DNA of 33,723 bases, taken from NCBI GenBank assembly GCA_019118865.1, contig DWYD01000023.1, positions 1 through 33,723 on the forward strand. The letters run 5' to 3'. Positions 32,952 through 33,723 of the stretch are shown in pieces (positions within the stretch are counted from its first letter, which is position 1; each line of letters opens with the position of its first letter). The stretch is from Candidatus Coprenecus merdipullorum (GTDB taxonomy: Bacteria > Bacteroidota > Bacteroidia > Bacteroidales > UBA932). The notes beneath the pieces are model-generated. The model searched no databases, was not told the origin of the DNA, and saw nothing but the letters and a program-made list of their open reading frames with translations. A program made the position numbers and the translations under genes.

Positions 32952-33723
32952 ATGAAACACCGCCAACTTCTCCGGACGATATCCGCCGCTGCGGTCATTG
33001 CCCTTGCCCTCATCTCCTGCGGCAGACAGCCTCTGCCTTGGTATGAGGATACCGGACGGCTGTGGAAGGACTACATGGCTGCGGTCGAGGACGCGAAAGT
33101 GGCTACGGCAGAGAAGATGGATCCGGACTTAGCCACTATCATATCCCCGGAAGAGAGCCCGCAGATAGAGTGGATGGAGCGGGACGGCCGGACATTCGTG
33201 CTGGTCGGCTCAGTGATGACCGAGGAGGAAAGCCGGTACTGGGAAGACGGACAGGCCGATATGTTCCTGCTGGACGACCGCCTGCCCTGGGTCTCCCTGC
33301 CCTACGACCTGACCGCACACCTGAAAGCAGACGCCCGCCAGAGCGACGACCAAGGCATAGTAATGCGCGTGGTCCAGATGCTCGGCCTGCCGCCCGACTA
33401 CTGCGGCAACCGCATTGTGCTCTTCTGGGCCGAGAAGGACAGCCTCTTCCGCCCGACACCCGACCCGGAAATCCATGACCGTGAAGTCCTCCTCGACTTC
33501 CGCGACGACGTGGCCCCCCGCTACCGCGCCTGGTTCGAGGACTACTGCCGGACCGCCTACTGCTCCGACACCCCCTACCCCTGGACCCGCCTCGGCTACA
33601 CCTACGACTGGCACAGCGGCTCCCCCTCGGCCATCGGCCCCGCCGAGTTCATCGTCCGCCCCTCCACCCGCGTCATTGTCCGTGACATCCTGCCCGTACC
33701 AGACTGGTACCGCACCGTCACCC
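32952..33723 (+). CDS. Lipoprotein of unknown function (3' end outside window)
   Basis: The frame is open from ATG 32952 (directly abutting the previous TAA) to the window end, at least 257 residues. A lipoprotein signal is clear (MKHRQLLRTISAAAVIALALISC, Cys23). The rest is mixed alpha/beta, rich in Trp, Tyr and Pro, with two close cysteines (YCRTAYC). I recognise no domain. It ends the tightly packed run after the M49 and DUF3089 genes. Confidence 0.8.
   Translation, partial: MKHRQLLRTISAAAVIALALISCGRQPLPWYEDTGRLWKDYMAAVEDAKVATAEKMDPDLATIISPEESPQIEWMERDGRTFVLVGSVMTEEESRYWEDGQADMFLLDDRLPWVSLPYDLTAHLKADARQSDDQGIVMRVVQMLGLPPDYCGNRIVLFWAEKDSLFRPTPDPEIHDREVLLDFRDDVAPRYRAWFEDYCRTAYCSDTPYPWTRLGYTYDWHSGSPSAIGPAEFIVRPSTRVIVRDILPVPDWYRTVT

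Overview
The window looks like chromosomal DNA of a Bacteroidales bacterium with a G+C-rich genome, perhaps Alistipes or another Rikenellaceae member (lineage is inference). The evidence is the Bacteroidetes-type -7 promoter element (TAnnTTTG) in front of many genes, the near absence of Shine-Dalgarno sequences, and the gene content: BACON-domain lipoprotein, SusC-like/OMP barrel receptors, TolB-like 6-bladed propeller protein, GH109 protein, TPR regulator and DUF4143 ATPases. No rRNA, tRNA, CRISPR array or complete insertion sequence was seen.

Layout. (1) 54-4174 (+): a probable operon of a GNAT-Ogt fusion, a secreted six-hairpin glycosidase-like protein and an EFR1-type flavodoxin/ferredoxin. 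It ends in a 170-bp palindromic repeat, which has a second copy near 28 kb. (2) 4341-6761: two divergent AlbA_2 (Schlafen-like) genes that share a very short promoter region; the second is followed by four perfect 11-bp repeats. (3) 6804-9935 (+): AlkD-like DNA alkylation repair, rsmA, a GH109 lipoprotein and a clear terminator. (4) 9938-11113 (-): a DUF4143-type ATPase. (5) 11230-17594: the most unusual region. A PAS-LuxR regulator is transcribed away from two TonB-receptor-like outer-membrane proteins. The receptors share an almost identical operator/promoter/signal-peptide cassette. Six ACAC-N4-GTGT palindromes lie around the regulator and receptors, and a nine-C tract sits in the regulator's promoter spacer. 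A HigBA-like toxin-antitoxin pair with a shortened toxin lies between the receptors. (6) 17600-22230: paired hairpin repeats, a CPBP membrane protease, a chimeric scar (permease tail joined to a GH109 fragment), a TPR signalling regulator, a decayed propeller gene, an intact propeller gene and an antitoxin remnant. (7) 22228-27519 (-): a second DUF4143 ATPase, an FtsX/MacB permease and mutS. (8) 27700-29478 (-): an MFS 5' remnant, the second palindromic repeat and an intact DHA2-type MFS exporter. (9) 29551 to the end (+): a BACON lipoprotein, an M49 dipeptidyl-peptidase III-like lipoprotein, a DUF3089 hydrolase-like lipoprotein and a partial lipoprotein, the last three tightly packed.

How the parts may work together. 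The best candidate for an undescribed system is region 5. One sensor-regulator probably controls two alternative surface receptors through phased palindromes placed directly against a conserved -33 element, and its own transcription may switch by slippage of the C tract. This is inference from the sequence. A second theme is the amount of gene debris (MFS, antitoxin, permease, GH109 and propeller fragments), which shows repeated duplication and deletion in this chromosome segment.
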